The notes: generated by a model from the sequence alone, not told the origin. A DNA stretch of 64,000 nucleotides from Gossypium raimondii (GCF_025698545.1 NC_068570.1:7006001-7070000), one strand, 5' to 3'. Positions 36,901 through 49,760 are shown, numbered from the stretch's first letter. Made by a program: numbers and translations.

Positions 36901-38463
36901 CACATATATGTTAATAGCATTGCTCCAATACAATATTCAAGTTCAAGTCAACATTTCTATATATAAACATCAAGATCGTTATATCTCATCTCAATTTCTC
37001 ATTTCATATGAATTGTATCGCCCAATGAACTCTAGTAAGCAGGCTTGGATATGCAGATATCTCTGTTACACCAGTTGCTCATTCGAGCTAAATATATTCA
37101 TGTTAGGTTACTCGTTCAGGCTAAACCTTTATAACAACACATATGATTGCTTGTCCAAGTTGAATATATACATGTTAGGTTACTCGTCCGGGCTAAACCT
37201 TTAAAACGACATTCGGTTATTCGTCCGAGGTAAACCTGTGTCAGATGTATTTGAGTATCTGCAACAAATGTTGAACCTCGGCAATCCTCTACAATTAATC
37301 CAGTACAAGCGTGCACAAAACTCTATTGGCATGCCAATCATATCCTAACCTTTACTAAGTTTAAACGGGCATCTATTAAAAAACCAAACACGTATAATTA
37401 AAAAAACAAGTACACATCAATCTATATAAATAAATACTATATGAACTTACCTGTTCAAAAAAGAAAACAAGTTGAATCTTCAAGGACTAATCGATAATTT
37501 TGGCTTTTCTCCAATTATCTTTGGTTTGATCCAATTCTCGATCTATACAATTATTTTAGACAATTCATCAATACCAAACATTTTCATATTATGACATGAT
37601 ATGTATGAACCTATAAAATTTTGTTTTTATGCCCTAAAGTTTTACATTTTATTCAATTTAGTCTTTAAAACTGAAATAGCCATAACTTTAAATTTTGGGC
37701 TTCAGTTTGAAAACTGACCTCAATTACATTCATTATAGACCTCTACTATCTATTATTACTGAAATTTCACCTCAATTTCACAATTTATTCACTTTAGTCG
37801 TTATGTACAAAACTAACAATTTAAACATTACAATCTAGTCTTTTTTCACATCTAAGATTAAAATCTATCAATTTAACATCAATATCTTCAAGAAACCTAT
37901 AATGGAAACTTTTAAAAATTTTAATAGTTTTTGCAAATTGGCATATAAGCTATCTAAAACAAGCTCTCATGACCTCAAAAACATAGAAATTACAAGAAAA
38001 TGATTTAATTGAACTCGCCAAATTAAGGACTGACTGTTTGGAAGCTTCAAGGGTTTTATTTCTTTTCCTTACAGTAAGAAAAAAAGATGAAGAGAAATGG
38101 TCTTTTTTTCCATTTAATTTAACTTATATACTTGTATTAAACCTTAATTAATTAATTAAACTTTAATCATAATTAACTAAAATTAGTGGATGATAACATC
38201 ATTTTCCACTATTGGAAGACACAAATGATTTATTTACCATTTGGAACCTTTAGCTATTAAAAAATGTACAGCGATAAAAAAATTTAAAATTTAATCCTTG
38301 TACCTTAATTAAGCAAGTAATAGGCAAAATTAAAGGACTAAAATTTAATATTCCTTTATACAAACTTCGTAAATATTCTAATTTAATATTTACGGACTAT
38401 ATTTATGGAAATAGGGTTCTGAAACAGCCTTTTTTCGGTACCACTGAAAATCAGGTTGTTACA
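33920..38463 (-). mobile_element. Ty3-gypsy solo LTR, minus strand, with an inner insertion
   Basis: It runs from TGTAACGCCCCTCGC at 33920 to GGTTGTTACA at 38463; on the minus strand it starts TGTAACAACCTGATTTTCAG, as the other LTRs of the family do. TTAAT (33915-33919) and TCAAT (38464-38468) form a 4/5 target duplication. Taking out the insert at about 35228-36801 leaves about 2.97 kb, close to the 3.06-kb LTR at 45004-48067. No internal domain. Confidence 0.75.
35228..36801 (-). mobile_element. LTR-like insertion inside the solo LTR
   Basis: This 1.57-kb block breaks the LTR. It starts TGCGGTGTCTACA and ends GATACATCA, which gives TG...CA termini. It has the low-complexity leader and the reversed CCTCGGAGTACTTTA signal seen near the ends of Tat-type LTRs. 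No target duplication found, so the exact borders and the class are uncertain. Confidence 0.45.
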
Positions 38464-39000
38464 TCAATGGCCTCCTCTTAGACCTCCTCAGATGGTTCAT
38501 CAACACCCTTAGTCTAGTCTTGGGAGGAGATGAAATCTATGCAACATCATCAGGCAAAACTATTCTTGAGACAGTGCCCACAGTTTGTGGCTTTGTTTGA
38601 AAACCTTCGAGGATTTCAAGAGCAGAAACTTCAGGTTTAGTAGTGGCTCTCTCTGAACTTTTAAATTATTGTACTAGTGTTTCTTCAAGTAAGGGAGAGC
38701 AATTCTCAATGTTCGCCATGATAGTTTTTTCGTAGGGTTCTTCAAACACGAAAAGGTGACGAGAGCAAGAAAATCAAGAAGGCAATAACTTCTTTAGGGC
38801 TTGGTGAATTCAGAGAATAAATGTAAGTATTTTCCTCTAATGTGATCTGTATTTATAGGCTTCAATTTGATTTTGGCACAACACCCATCAAACTTTTCCC
38901 TCCAAGAATTTGGAAAGAAATCTTTTCCCAAATATTTGCCTCCAAAAGTAGGGAAAAGACCATCAAAATTAAATGCTAAAATTTTCCATCAAATGAGTTT
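38464..39000 (-). other. Possible copia 3' LTR or leader, disrupted
   Basis: On the minus strand GCCTATAAATACAG (about 38850-38863) is a good TATA box with transcript-like sequence after it, including ATGGCGAACATTGAG at about 38720. This lies just past the copia polyprotein end and could be its 3' LTR, but it does not match the putative 5' LTR at 48142-49000. The solo gypsy LTR cuts it at 38463. Confidence 0.35.
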
Positions 39001-40180
39001 TAATTGGCAACACGAATATGAATTTTGGTTGCCTTCCTAACATAATTACCATGAACAAAATGCGACAGGCCCCAATGGAATTTATCATCCCTTCAAACCT
39101 TAAAGCATCTAGTGGTTTGGTGAATAAGTCAGCTAATTGATTCTCTGTTTTCACATATTTTAGCTCTACCTTTCATTCTTCAACGAGCTCTCTGATAAAC
39201 TAGTGATGTATGTCAATATGTTAATTACACTCGTGTTGTTAAAGAAAACAATGGCCATAGAAGTTTCCATACTATAATCTACAAGCACTTTCTTCATCCA
39301 GAGAAGTTGTGCACAGCAGCTCCTAGCTACTATATACTCTGCCTCAATTGTGGAGAGTAAGATGGAATTTTGCTTCTTTCTATACCAAGAAACAAAATGT
39401 GGAGAGTAAGATGAGCCTTATTCGAAATAGGACATAACACTATCTTTAAATAACCATATGCCATACTCTAGAGTGCCACTAACATGCTTGATTACCTTCT
39501 TAACAACTTTGACATGGGATTCCTTTGGTTGGATTAGAACCAAGCACACACATTCACAGCAAAGCTAATGTCAAGCCTGCTTGTTATAAAATACAATAAG
39601 CTTCCAATCATATTTCAAAATGTGCTCAATTCTGTAGGCACTCCTTCAACATCTAAATCCAGTCTCACACTAGTTGACATATGTGTTATGGCAGCCTTTG
39701 TAGAGTCTAAGCCAAAACTTTTAACAAGATTGGCAAGGTTGTTTGCATACTTTTCTTGGAATAGAAACATACCATCATTTAGTTGTTTAGTCTAGAAACA
39801 AAGAAAATATGTCATTTCCTCAACAAGGCTCATCTTAAACTTATTTTTCATCATCTTCACAAATTCATCATTTACATTGACAAAAAGTTGAACCAAATAT
39901 TATGTCATCGACATAGATCTGTGTAATGACAATATGACCTTTATGTTTTTTGATGAAAAATGTTTTATTCACTGATCCCCTTTGATAATATTGTCCTAGA
40001 AGAAACTATGTTAACCTCTCGTACCAGGGCCTAGGTGCCTGTTTTTGGCCATAGAGCCTTCCTCAACCTGTAGACATAATCTGGATATGCTATGTCTTCA
40101 AATCCATTTGGTTGAGTCTGACAAACTTCTTCCTTTAGGTAGTTATTTAAAAAGCCACTCTTTATGTCAATTTAATACAA

Positions 40181-41759
40181 TTTGATATTCAAATATATGA
40201 CCAAACCTAGAAGTAACCTTATAGCCTCCATTCTAGCAATAGAGGCAAATGTTTCATTGAAATCTATAACTTCAACCTGTGTACTGATAACACTCTAGAA
40301 TAACGTATTTTTATGTATTAATTATGTATTTATTCTGAGTATGATCCTGCTAATTTGAGCTATTTATGATCTTTTATCTCATAGGGATTAAATTGGAGGC
40401 AAAAGCAAAATTAAGGGCCAAAAGAGTGAATTTAGAGATAAAATGGGCCAATGTGCGCCACAAGGAAAAGTTGGTGCCAAAAGTGCAAGCATGGAGGACA
40501 CAAGGGTTGAAATGCAAAAAGAAGAGATTTTATTCTAGTAAACTCTATTTTAATTATATTAGGATAATTAATATTGAGATAATTATTAAGGATTATTTTT
40601 AGGATTTTATTTTATTTATCTTTATTTATCTTCAATTAAATGTATTTATCTTTTAAGAATTTAAGTAGGATTAGACTATCTCCCCTAGCACTATAAATAG
40701 GGGGTGAAGTGACTCAAAAGAGATAGATATTTTTCTGTAAACATTCTCTCTCCAAAAGTCTAGGCTTTTGTTCTTCTCATATTTCCTTTTAATAAAATAT
40801 TTATTTTTATTATATTTATTTTCTTTTCCACCACAACCATGAGCCACTAAACCCATCTAGCCGAAGGTTGTTGATATTCCCCAAAAAGGGTTCTTGAGGC
40901 TTAGAATCCGTACTTAGCCTTCTCAAGGCTTAGACTCCGTACTTAGCCTTCTCAACGAGTATTCATCATTTCTCCACACTACGGGGCTGACGCTTCCGTC
41001 CATGTCCCTTAAGAAGTAAGCTTTTCAACGTATGCAAAGGCGGCCGCTTTGTATGTTTTAGGAAGGTTGCACAGTCGGTTCGTTAGCTTACTGCGTCAGA
41101 GGTTGGCGAGCCCAAGAGACAAAATGGTGTGGGATTCTCCATTGAGAAGCGTTGATCTAGCATAAGACGATCCCACAGAAGCGATTGTTGGCTAGAGTCA
41201 GGTTCCACCAAATCGTAAGTCTAAATCCTTGGAGCTAGTGGTCGTAGGCGTCCTCTTCCACTATAACTGGCTTATTCAGTTTGGGAAGGATCATCTAAAA
41301 GCCGAGGATTGAACTCAAGGCGGAACGAGACAACTGGAGGCTGGAATCTCCCATAAGAATTTTCTTTCTCTCAACTCTATTTTTAATTTCTCTAATTTTC
41401 GATTCAATATTCTTAAATCTGTTTTTATTTTATTTTTCATTTTCAAATCCAAACATTTAATTCTGTTATTTTTTTATTTTATTTTTTCAGGAACACAAGT
41501 TTTCTTGGGCAAGATTCTGCCTGAAATTTCGCGGAACAAGATATTTTGCAAGTCCAGTCCCTGAGGATTTGACCCTACTTCCCTTTTACTATTCTTTTTC
41601 ATTATTTATTAGGGATAGGATATTTTTGGTGCTTTCGACGACCGCATCAAATATATTTGATATTCAAATATATGACCAAAGCTAGAAGTAACCTTATAGC
41701 CTCCATTCTAGCAATAGAGGCAAAGGTTTCATTGAAATCTATAACTTCAACCTGTGTAC
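40181..41759. repeat. 104-bp direct repeats flanking a 1.37-kb insert
   Basis: 40181-40284 and 41656-41759 are copia sequence repeated with two mismatches in 104. The copia frame continues on the left from the first copy and on the right from the second. The DNA between them is foreign to copia. Confidence 0.9.
40285..41649 (+). mobile_element. LTR-like insert (probable solo LTR) inside copia
   Basis: It opens TGATAACACTC and closes CGACCGCATCA, so it has TG...CA ends. A TATA box (CTATAAATAGGGGG, about 40690) and an AATAAAA signal (about 40790) lie in LTR order. Near the end is GAGGATTTGACCCTACTTCC, a signal I associate with Tat/Athila-type LTRs. No tRNA primer site or coding region. Class is inferred. 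Confidence 0.6.
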
Positions 41760-43974
41760 CCTTGAGCTACCAGCCTTACCTTATTCATTGTGATGCAACC
41801 ATTCTCATCTGTTTTATCCATAAATATCCATTTTATACCTATCATATTACTAAGGACTAGCTTGGAAACCAACTCTCAGACTTGGTTTCTCTCAAATTAT
41901 TGAAGCTCTTCTTTCATTGCATGGTCCAATCAGCATCCTTTAAGGCCTCTTTAACCTTCTTAAGCTCAAACTAAGAAGTATAGTAAGTCAATCTGATCGT
42001 ATCTCTATAGTTAGGCCTTGATTTCCCTCTAATTCGAACACCACTTTGAAGATCTCCTATAACGACATCCATGGAATGATTCTTTCTAACTCTTGCTGAA
42101 GGTTGAACAACTTCATTGGGATCAACAGAATCTCTAATATAATTAACATCTATGCTTTATGGATTTCTGGATCAAGTTGCTCGATCACATTTTTCATGCT
42201 AGAAACAATAGGCACAGTTTTAAGCACTATTTGTGTCACACATTCCTCTTCACCACCAACAACCTTTTGAGTTGTTTCATCTTGTACCACAACATTAATT
42301 GACTCCATGATCTTCTTAAGACGATTGTTGTAAGTTTTACTTTTGTTTTAAGTACCTAAGGAATACCCCTTCATCACTCTTTGCATCACTTTCCTTAGTA
42401 TTCCCAGTCTTTGATAATATAACACACACTGCCAAATATATGGAAATATTTAACATTAGGTTTCTTACCATGCCATAAATCACATGGAATTGAGCAGGTC
42501 TTTGTGCTTAAGTGGACTCTATTGATGACATAGGTAGTAGTATGAATTACTTTAGCCCAAAATCTATAAGCTATTCTCTTGTTGTTCAACATTACTCAAG
42601 TCATCTCTTGAATGGTTCTATTTTTCCGTTCCACCACTCCATTCTACTAAGATGTCTGGGTAGTAGAGAATTCATGGGAAACATCTTCCTTATCACAAAA
42701 CTCAACAAACTCTCAGTTTTCAAACTTCTTGCCACGATCACTTCTAATCCTAACAATAGCTCCAATGGTCTTCTATTTCTTAACCATAAGCCTTTTTTTA
42801 GAGTTTCTTAAATTCATTGAAGGTGTTTGACCTTTTTTTTCGAACTCATTGCCATGATCAATTCTAATCCAAAACTCTAGATCAAACCTTTTTTTTTCTT
42901 TGTTGCATCTAGGAAAAAGACTTTATAGTAGTTGTCAAAAGTTATGACACCTTGCTATGATTCCCTTTACCACATATCATTCCCTTTTTCCTGTTGCAAA
43001 AAGTAACATTTCCCTCATAGATTTCAACAAAATTTCTTAAGCATGGGAGGTTATTAGCCATATGGCATGAACAACCATTGCAAAGTACCATACATCATCG
43101 ATTGAAGCTTTAGGTGACTGGTGTGCAACAAACAACATTGCTGATATTTTCGTCTCTATACAAGTTGTTCTTTCTTTCAAACAATGCTAGAAGTAGTGGG
43201 CGATATTTGTGACACTGTTTTATTCTACTGAAAATTTTTGAGCATCTTGAAGGAACGGGCTTGATATGGCCTGAAGCACCAAAATAGTGACAAATGATCC
43301 TTCTTCTGGTAGATGGAGTTGATTTCTTCTAGAGTTTAGGCTTCTCTTGAACTTTTACCTATTTAGAGCATTCTCCAAGATAGTGGTTACTCCCTACTTT
43401 GACAAACACTCTAGGACTTTCTACAACAACTTCCCCTTTATCTATAAATCCTAGGCCTCCTCTTTTCTGATCTTTTTTCCAGTTGTCATCATCATATTCA
43501 ATTTGTCAGTGCTGTAAGTGAATTGTTCAAGAGTTTTCCTTACATATTTGAGTTCTTCTTCAAGCTTTTCAACCCTTTTTTATTGCTCATCAAGCTCTAT
43601 TAAATTTGCATCTACTTATCCTTCAAGCATGGAGACTTTTTTTCTTCAAAAAATTATTTTCAGTTGAAAGCTTTTCACTAAGAATATTCTATTTTTGTAA
43701 CATGAGATTTTAGGCTTTCAACAATTCCTCTTATGCCTCTTTTTTATTGCACTCCAACGATTTACAATCAGAAACATATTAAAGCAACAAAATTGCTTAC
43801 CTGTTCATCATTAGACTCTAATTTTGAGTTGGTTTCCTCATCAATCCAAGTTACACATAAAGATTTTCCCTTCTTCTTTTTCAGGTTTGTTACAACCTAT
43901 TATGATTCTAGAGTAGAAATAGGAACAAGTTACAATAGATTTCGTATCAAGTTTTCCTCTGACACCGAGAAAAA

Positions 43975-45003
43975 AAATATTTAGTTTGGGTAATTGTTGA
44001 TAGATTAACGAAATCAACACATTTTATTCCCATCAGGACTGACTACTCACTTGAGAGATTAACTAAGTTGTACATCTCCGAAATTGTTAGACTACACAGT
44101 GTGCCACTGTCCACTATCTCTGATAAAGATCCAAGATTTACCTCTAAGTTTTAAGATAAATTACATGAGATCCTAGATGCTAAACTTAATTTTAGTACCA
44201 CTTTCCATCCACAAACAGATGGACAGTCGAAACGAGTGATTCAAATTTTAGAAGACATGTTACGATGTTGTGTTATCAAGTTTGAAGGTAGCTGGGAAAA
44301 TTTTCTACCTTTGACTGAATTTGCTTATAATAACTACTAGTCCAGTATTAAAATGGCACCGTTTGAAGCTTTATACAGACGTAAATGCAAAAATCTATTC
44401 TACTGGTCAGAATTGAGCGAAAGAAAACTATTCGGGAAAGGTTTGATTAGAGAAACAGAAGGCAAAGTCCGTATTATCTGAAATTGTCTAAAAGCAGCTT
44501 CAGACCGTTAGAAATCGTATGTTAATTTGAAACGAAAAGACATCGAGTTTCAAGTGGGTGATAGAGTGTTTTTAAAAGTCTCTCCGTGGAAGAAAGTACT
44601 ATGGTTCGGCAGAAAAGGGCAGCTTAGTCTGAGATTTATTGGGTCGTATGAAATTATCGAGAGAATTGGTTCTGTGTCTTACAGACTGACATTACCTCCG
44701 GAACTCGAAAATATCCATAATGTTTTCCACGTTTCAATGGTATAGGTCAGACCCTTCTCATGTGATTACTCCCAGTGAGATTGAATTACAACTCTATTTA
44801 TCGTATTCAGAATAGTCGGTAAAAATTTTAGCTCGAGAAGTAAAAGAACTCGTAATAAATGAGTACTATTAGTGAAAGTTCCATGGCACCAGCACAGTAT
44901 TGAAGAAGCTACGTGAGAAATGGAAGAGTTGATGAAATCTCAGTACCTGAACCTATTTTCAAGTAATAAATTTTGAGGACGAAATTTTCTAAATGGGGAG
45001 AGT
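43975..45003 (+). pseudogene. Ty3-gypsy integrase and chromodomain remnant
   Basis: Translation gives [13 protein letters not shown], then HPQTDGQS and RVIQILEDMLR of the integrase core, GDRVFLKVSP of the integrase C-terminal domain, and a chromodomain-like VPWHQHSIEEAT. In-frame stops occur near 44150 and 44338. A polypurine tract (AAATGGGGAGAG, 44991-45002) leads straight into the LTR, so this is the 3' end of a chromovirus; everything 5' of the integrase is gone. Confidence 0.85.
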
Positions 45004-48000
45004 TATAACACCCCATTTTTCAGTGGTACTAGAAACGACGATTTTGGAACCCCAATTTTTGATAATTGAGTCAGTAAATATGATTTATTAATAATATTTA
45101 TGATTCAGTTATAGTGTTATAGTGATTTTTGTCCATAATTTTAATGAGCAGTTAGTAATTAATGTACAAGGACTAAATCGTAAAAACTATAAAAGTTGAT
45201 CATTATTAAATTTTAGTAGCTAAAAGGGCTAATTAGTATTAGAGCAAAGGTTTATGTGGTAATTAGACCATAGTGAAATAGTATGGATGGTTAAGGCATA
45301 TTTTAATTGGAAAATATGTTAAAATAATGTTAAAAATGGTTTTAATAAAATGTTAAAACATAAAAACATCATTATCATCTTCTTCCACTTTGTTTTCACC
45401 ACCAGAAACTTAAAAAAAATAAATCATAAGAAGCCATTGTTAAAGCTTCTAGGGTTTGATCAAGTGTATGTAAGTGGTTTCTAAGTTCGTTTTTTCGTAA
45501 ATTTTATGTTTTTGATATCGTTCTAGCTTAATCTAGCTAACCTAGATGCTAAATTGTAAAACTGCCAAAGATTTTAAAGTTGTCATTGTTGCTTTTGAAG
45601 CTTTTTGGATGTTAAATGGTAGGATATGAATATTAGATATGGAATAAGACTATTTTGTAAAGTGGAAATTGTTAGTTTTGAGTTTAGGGATTAAAATGAA
45701 AATATTTCAAAATTAGCATGAAATTTCTATAAATATAGGTGTTTTAGAGCTATACAAGGATGAAATTGAAAATGGATTGAAAAAAAAGTTTAAATGTGAA
45801 AGATATGATAGTTTCAGTTGTAGGGACTAAATCGACTAAAATGTGAAACATTGGGAAAATTGTGAAAAATAAAATTAAGTTGACATATACATTGAATAAG
45901 ATGTTATAAGGTTATTGGTACTGATAATTGGAAATAAATTAGTGTATAGATCAAGAATTGGACCAACTGGCAGATAATCGAGGAAAAAAATTACAGATTA
46001 GTCATTGACACTTCTGCTATTGTTTTTTGTACCTAATAAATTCATACGGTATATTTATGTATACTTATGTAATGTTTGTGGTTGAATTGTGAAATTAAAA
46101 TATTTGAATGTATTTGAAAAATGTTTACAAATTAGTATAAAATGTGATAAATGATTTAATTATAAAAAGATGTTCGGAATTGTATACTGAGCTCAGATGA
46201 ACAGAGGATAGAATACAATTGGCATGTAAATAGGGTTGTTCGTGCACTATATGAGATTTATATAAGATGTGAGATAGAATATAGGAAATTCACTGATTGT
46301 ACCAGAATCCAACATTTGTTGAGGTTACTGAGTTTGTCTCTACGGAGATCACTGTTACTGATTACCTCTATAGAGATTAGGTGTGTTTTGAAGGGATGTG
46401 TAGCCTACAGGCTTGGCACTCAGTGCCCAGGTGTGTATTGGTGGTATAGCTCGTTTGAGCAATCAAGTGTGTTTTGGGTGGTTACCTGCGTATCCGTATA
46501 TGTTTATTACAATTCATCGGGCTAAATGGTTATTGTAAATGAGATGTTGATCGGATGGTGATGTATATAATGTGATAAACTATGGTTGTCTATTGGAATG
46601 ACTTGGAATTCGGTGGTATGAAATGAAATGAAATATTATATGGTTGAATGTAATACACTCACATTGTGTATGTGAAATGTGTTGGCAGGAAATTTGTTTA
46701 GTAGATAATTTATATATTACTGTGTTGGGAGGTGAGTTTTCATATTTCAAAACTTATGAACTTACTAACTATACTCTATTTCATTTTCTATTTTTTATAG
46801 TTGACATTTTGTGGAACTTGATTATCGAATTACCTCCAGAGCTCACACTATCCAGCTTCTATCTCGGTAGTCTTTTAATCATTCAAACTCGATTACGTGG
46901 TATGCAAATAGGAGTTAAATTGTATATATGTTTTATTGGAAGTTAAATGTTGAATGGTGATGTATAAAAGTGTGTGTGCATGTTGGCAAGTTGGTATGTT
47001 AACTTAGAGTTTTGAGTTGCAACTTTTGAATGTGGTTGATCAAACTTATATATGGATATTGATGTGGTTGCTTAGTATGAAAATGTGATGGAAAATGTAA
47101 TTTAATGGTATGTTTAAATGTGACATGCTATGTTCAAACAAGTGAAGTCTTGGTGATAAATAAGGCATTGTAATTTGGTGTTTATTTTGGATGATATAGG
47201 CATGATACATGAAAGGTTTTGGTGCATAAATTGTAATATAGAATTGAGCCATATTGAATAGATGAATGGTATAAGTGATTGAATGGCTTGAGTTTATTCA
47301 TGACATGTTGATTGATTTGGGTGTCATTTGAGGCATATTGGTATAATGGTTGAATGTAGTTAAAAATGTGGTAAATTAGCATGTTTCTATTGAGTTTGTA
47401 CAGGTTTTGAATAGGTTCAATTATGCTTTTGGACTTAAAATTATGCTTTGGAGATAGTCTGGTATGAACTAGGCACTAAAATGACATATTTTGCGTTACA
47501 CGGTTTGGCCACACAGCTGCGTGTCACACATGAGCTTGTGACACATTCGTGTACCACTGGAAAATAAAGTGCATTAGAATCACACGGTTTCTAATTACCA
47601 CATGGGCTAGCCATATGCCCATGTGACTACTGTAGATATTGATCATTTAGTTTTCACATGGCTTCAGTTTGCTACACGACCGTGTGACTTTTGTTAAATA
47701 TTTACAATTTGACCCACACAACCATAGTGAGTTACATGGACTGGATATACAGTCGTGTGACTCCAATCTTACATGGTTACAGCTTGTTACGCAGCCTGGG
47801 CACACGGTCGTGTGACCTCTATTTTGCACAATTGTCATTCTATTTGTAAAAGTTTCAAAATAGTCATTATTTGATTCCAGGTCAATTCTAGAGCTTTCGT
47901 AAACTCAATTTAAACCCGATTTTTTCAAAGCATGATTTTTGTGAACGTATGTAGTTATTCGATGTTTAATTAAACTTTGATTTCAGATTTGCTTATTACT

Positions 48001-48067
48001 ATTTCGTTAATAGTTGTAGCATCCTATAGCTCGGGTTCAGCGATCGGACCGGGTGAGGGGTGTTACA
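45004..48067 (+). mobile_element. 3' LTR of the truncated gypsy element
   Basis: It starts TATAACACCCCATTTTTCAG (the expected G at base 2 is A) and ends GGGGTGTTACA; 3,064 bp. It follows a polypurine tract and an integrase, so its role as 3' LTR is firm. It gives the reference for the solo LTRs at 9311-15436 and 33920-38463. A palindrome cluster lies at 47500-47820. Confidence 0.85.
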
Positions 48068-48125
48068 ATCCTTCCATTTTAAGCAAGTAGATCAACCAAG
48101 ATAATCACTATTTATGTTAAGTGAG

Positions 48126-49000
48126 AGGCTCTAATATCAGTTGTAAAAGCTAAAGGGTTAGTTGCTTTGCAAACAGAAATTGTGGTTGTAATAGTGCTTA
48201 GAATTGTGCCCATAGTTTCAACCACGAAACCAAAAGTGTGAAAACAATAAAGATGAACATCGAGACTATTTTCGCAATTTGACCTCAATCTACATCTGCA
48301 AGGCCTTACCCAGAGCAATGATCCACGATATTTCTCACAATACAACCAATGATTTAAGTCCTAACACTAGTCTGACGCCTACCATTTTAGCAACTTCACT
48401 ATTGTACAAATACTAAATCACTTTCCTTTTAAGCTTCCCCCTTAAAAGCTTAGTTTTTCAACCCAAGAGACTCTCTTGATTGCTTACAAAAATAATGTGC
48501 ACATAAACAGTTTCTTAGTTGAACAAATTTGTGCTTTATCAAGCTCTTAATCACTTGGTTACTCTCAATATGATCACCTTAACCTAGACAAAACATAAGT
48601 TTATATATTACTTAAGTTTTGCTTACATAAGAGTTATAATCTAATCATTTTTCTATGAAGTGAGACTAAAAATCAGCATGAGATGATATTTCCATAAGAG
48701 TCTTCATGAAATCCAATGTCTTAAACTGTAGAAGTTGGCTTTACTTGACCTGCAAGTAACCAAACTTAATCCACAAGAAACTAATCTTTAAGTCTTCAAT
48801 TTCATCTCAGTTGGTCTTCATGTTATGGGCTTTACTCATCTAAATATCTTCAAAATAGAAAACCCAATACTTTTGTTCTAAAATTTGCCAACTCTACAAA
48901 TAGGCAAGTAGAGCAATGAAATAATGTCTGAAGTTGTGACCACTATTTCAACCACAAAATTAACTTTTCCTTCAAATGTGTCCACATGTTTCATTGTTTA
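48126..49000 (-). mobile_element. Probable copia 5' LTR with primer-binding site
   Basis: On the minus strand CTGATATTAGAGCC (48126-48139) resembles the copia primer site complementary to initiator tRNA-Met (usually TGGTATCAGAGC), and directly precedes it a sequence ending TTTTACA, the LTR end. A TATA-like ATATATAAAC lies near 48600. This is in the right place and strand to be the 5' LTR of the copia at 39-44 kb, with the gypsy element inserted just after the primer site. The outer border is approximate. Confidence 0.55.
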
Positions 49001-49370
49001 TTGTATATTATTTTTTAAACACGTATCTGTTTTTAAATTTGTGGTTTCCACATGCATAGCTTATGATAGGATATTTAGTATTAATAATGTTGTTAATTGA
49101 ATTGGTGTCACAAGTCAAGTTGACCCTAACTCACAATCGACAACAATATCATGATAAATAATTTTAGTACATTTAATATTATTTATCGATGTATTTAAAT
49201 TTCATTCTACCCATAATTTAATCTAATTTTATTTTAATATCGTACATATTTCATGTGTTATTATAATTAATTAATTTCAAACCATATATTTTATTGTATA
49301 TTATTTTCAAACACATATCTATGCTTAAAATCGTGATTTCCACACACATACATATGTGATAGGATTTACA
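48991..49370 (+). repeat. Pair of 77-bp direct repeats
   Basis: A stretch starting TTATTGTATATTATTTT occurs near 49000 and again near 49292, both running through a TTTCCACA block to ATAGGAT. The rest is AT-rich intergenic sequence. Confidence 0.6.
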
Positions 49371-49540
49371 ATATAAATTAAAATTCTTGAAATTATATAT
49401 AAAATATATTTTATTGAATCCGAAATATATACAATAAAATAAAAATGGAGAATAAAAAAATATAATTTAAATAGTTAAAAGCTAAAAGAAAACAATCATT
49501 TTTACTCCCGACAACACAGTCACCATCCAGTCCCATGTTG

Positions 49541-49760
49541 CCACGTGTAAAGTCAAATCCAATGAAGAACGATATTCCTTAAGACCACGCAAGCTATGGT
49601 GAATATACGAGAAAACGGTTCTCTAACGTACGCCACCTCAGCCCGTACTATCTCCACTATTGTACGCCTCCACGTTCGGCCTATCCTCTCCTCACCCAAA
49701 CACCAATTATTAAGACAAAGACAACAAATTTCCCATCATTAGCTCTTCGTTCAACTGCTT
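49541..49760 (+). promoter_or_regulatory. Candidate promoter of the purple acid phosphatase gene
   Basis: A G-box (CACGTG) lies at 49542-49547 and GAATATAC at 49601-49608 fits GNATATNC, the PHR1-binding P1BS motif of phosphate-starvation genes. The start codon is 1.1 kb away, but a leader intron (about 49918-50646, donor CAG|GTGAGC, acceptor ATGCAG) would place the transcription start near 49740. Motif function is inferred. Confidence 0.5.

Larger units (their letters stand above)
39061..43970 (-). pseudogene. Degenerate Ty1-copia (SIRE-like) gag-pol, minus strand
   Basis: Read from high to low coordinates the order is gag with a KKGKSLCVTW segment (about 43860), a degraded zinc knuckle like HYFGASGHIKP (about 43270), a WYF-type protease-integrase boundary (about 43100), the integrase end (GKKPNVKYFHIFGSVCY, 42410-42470), reverse transcriptase with YVDD (about 39903-39917), and the RNase H end QLADLFTKPLD (about 39090-39140). 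That is the copia gene order. Stops and frameshifts are frequent, so it cannot make protein. It is interrupted at 40285-41655 by an unrelated insert and its 5' side by a gypsy element. Confidence 0.85.

Noticed and set aside
44527..44745. Small gene for a 72-residue protein
   Set aside because: It is the integrase C-terminal part of a dead gypsy element.
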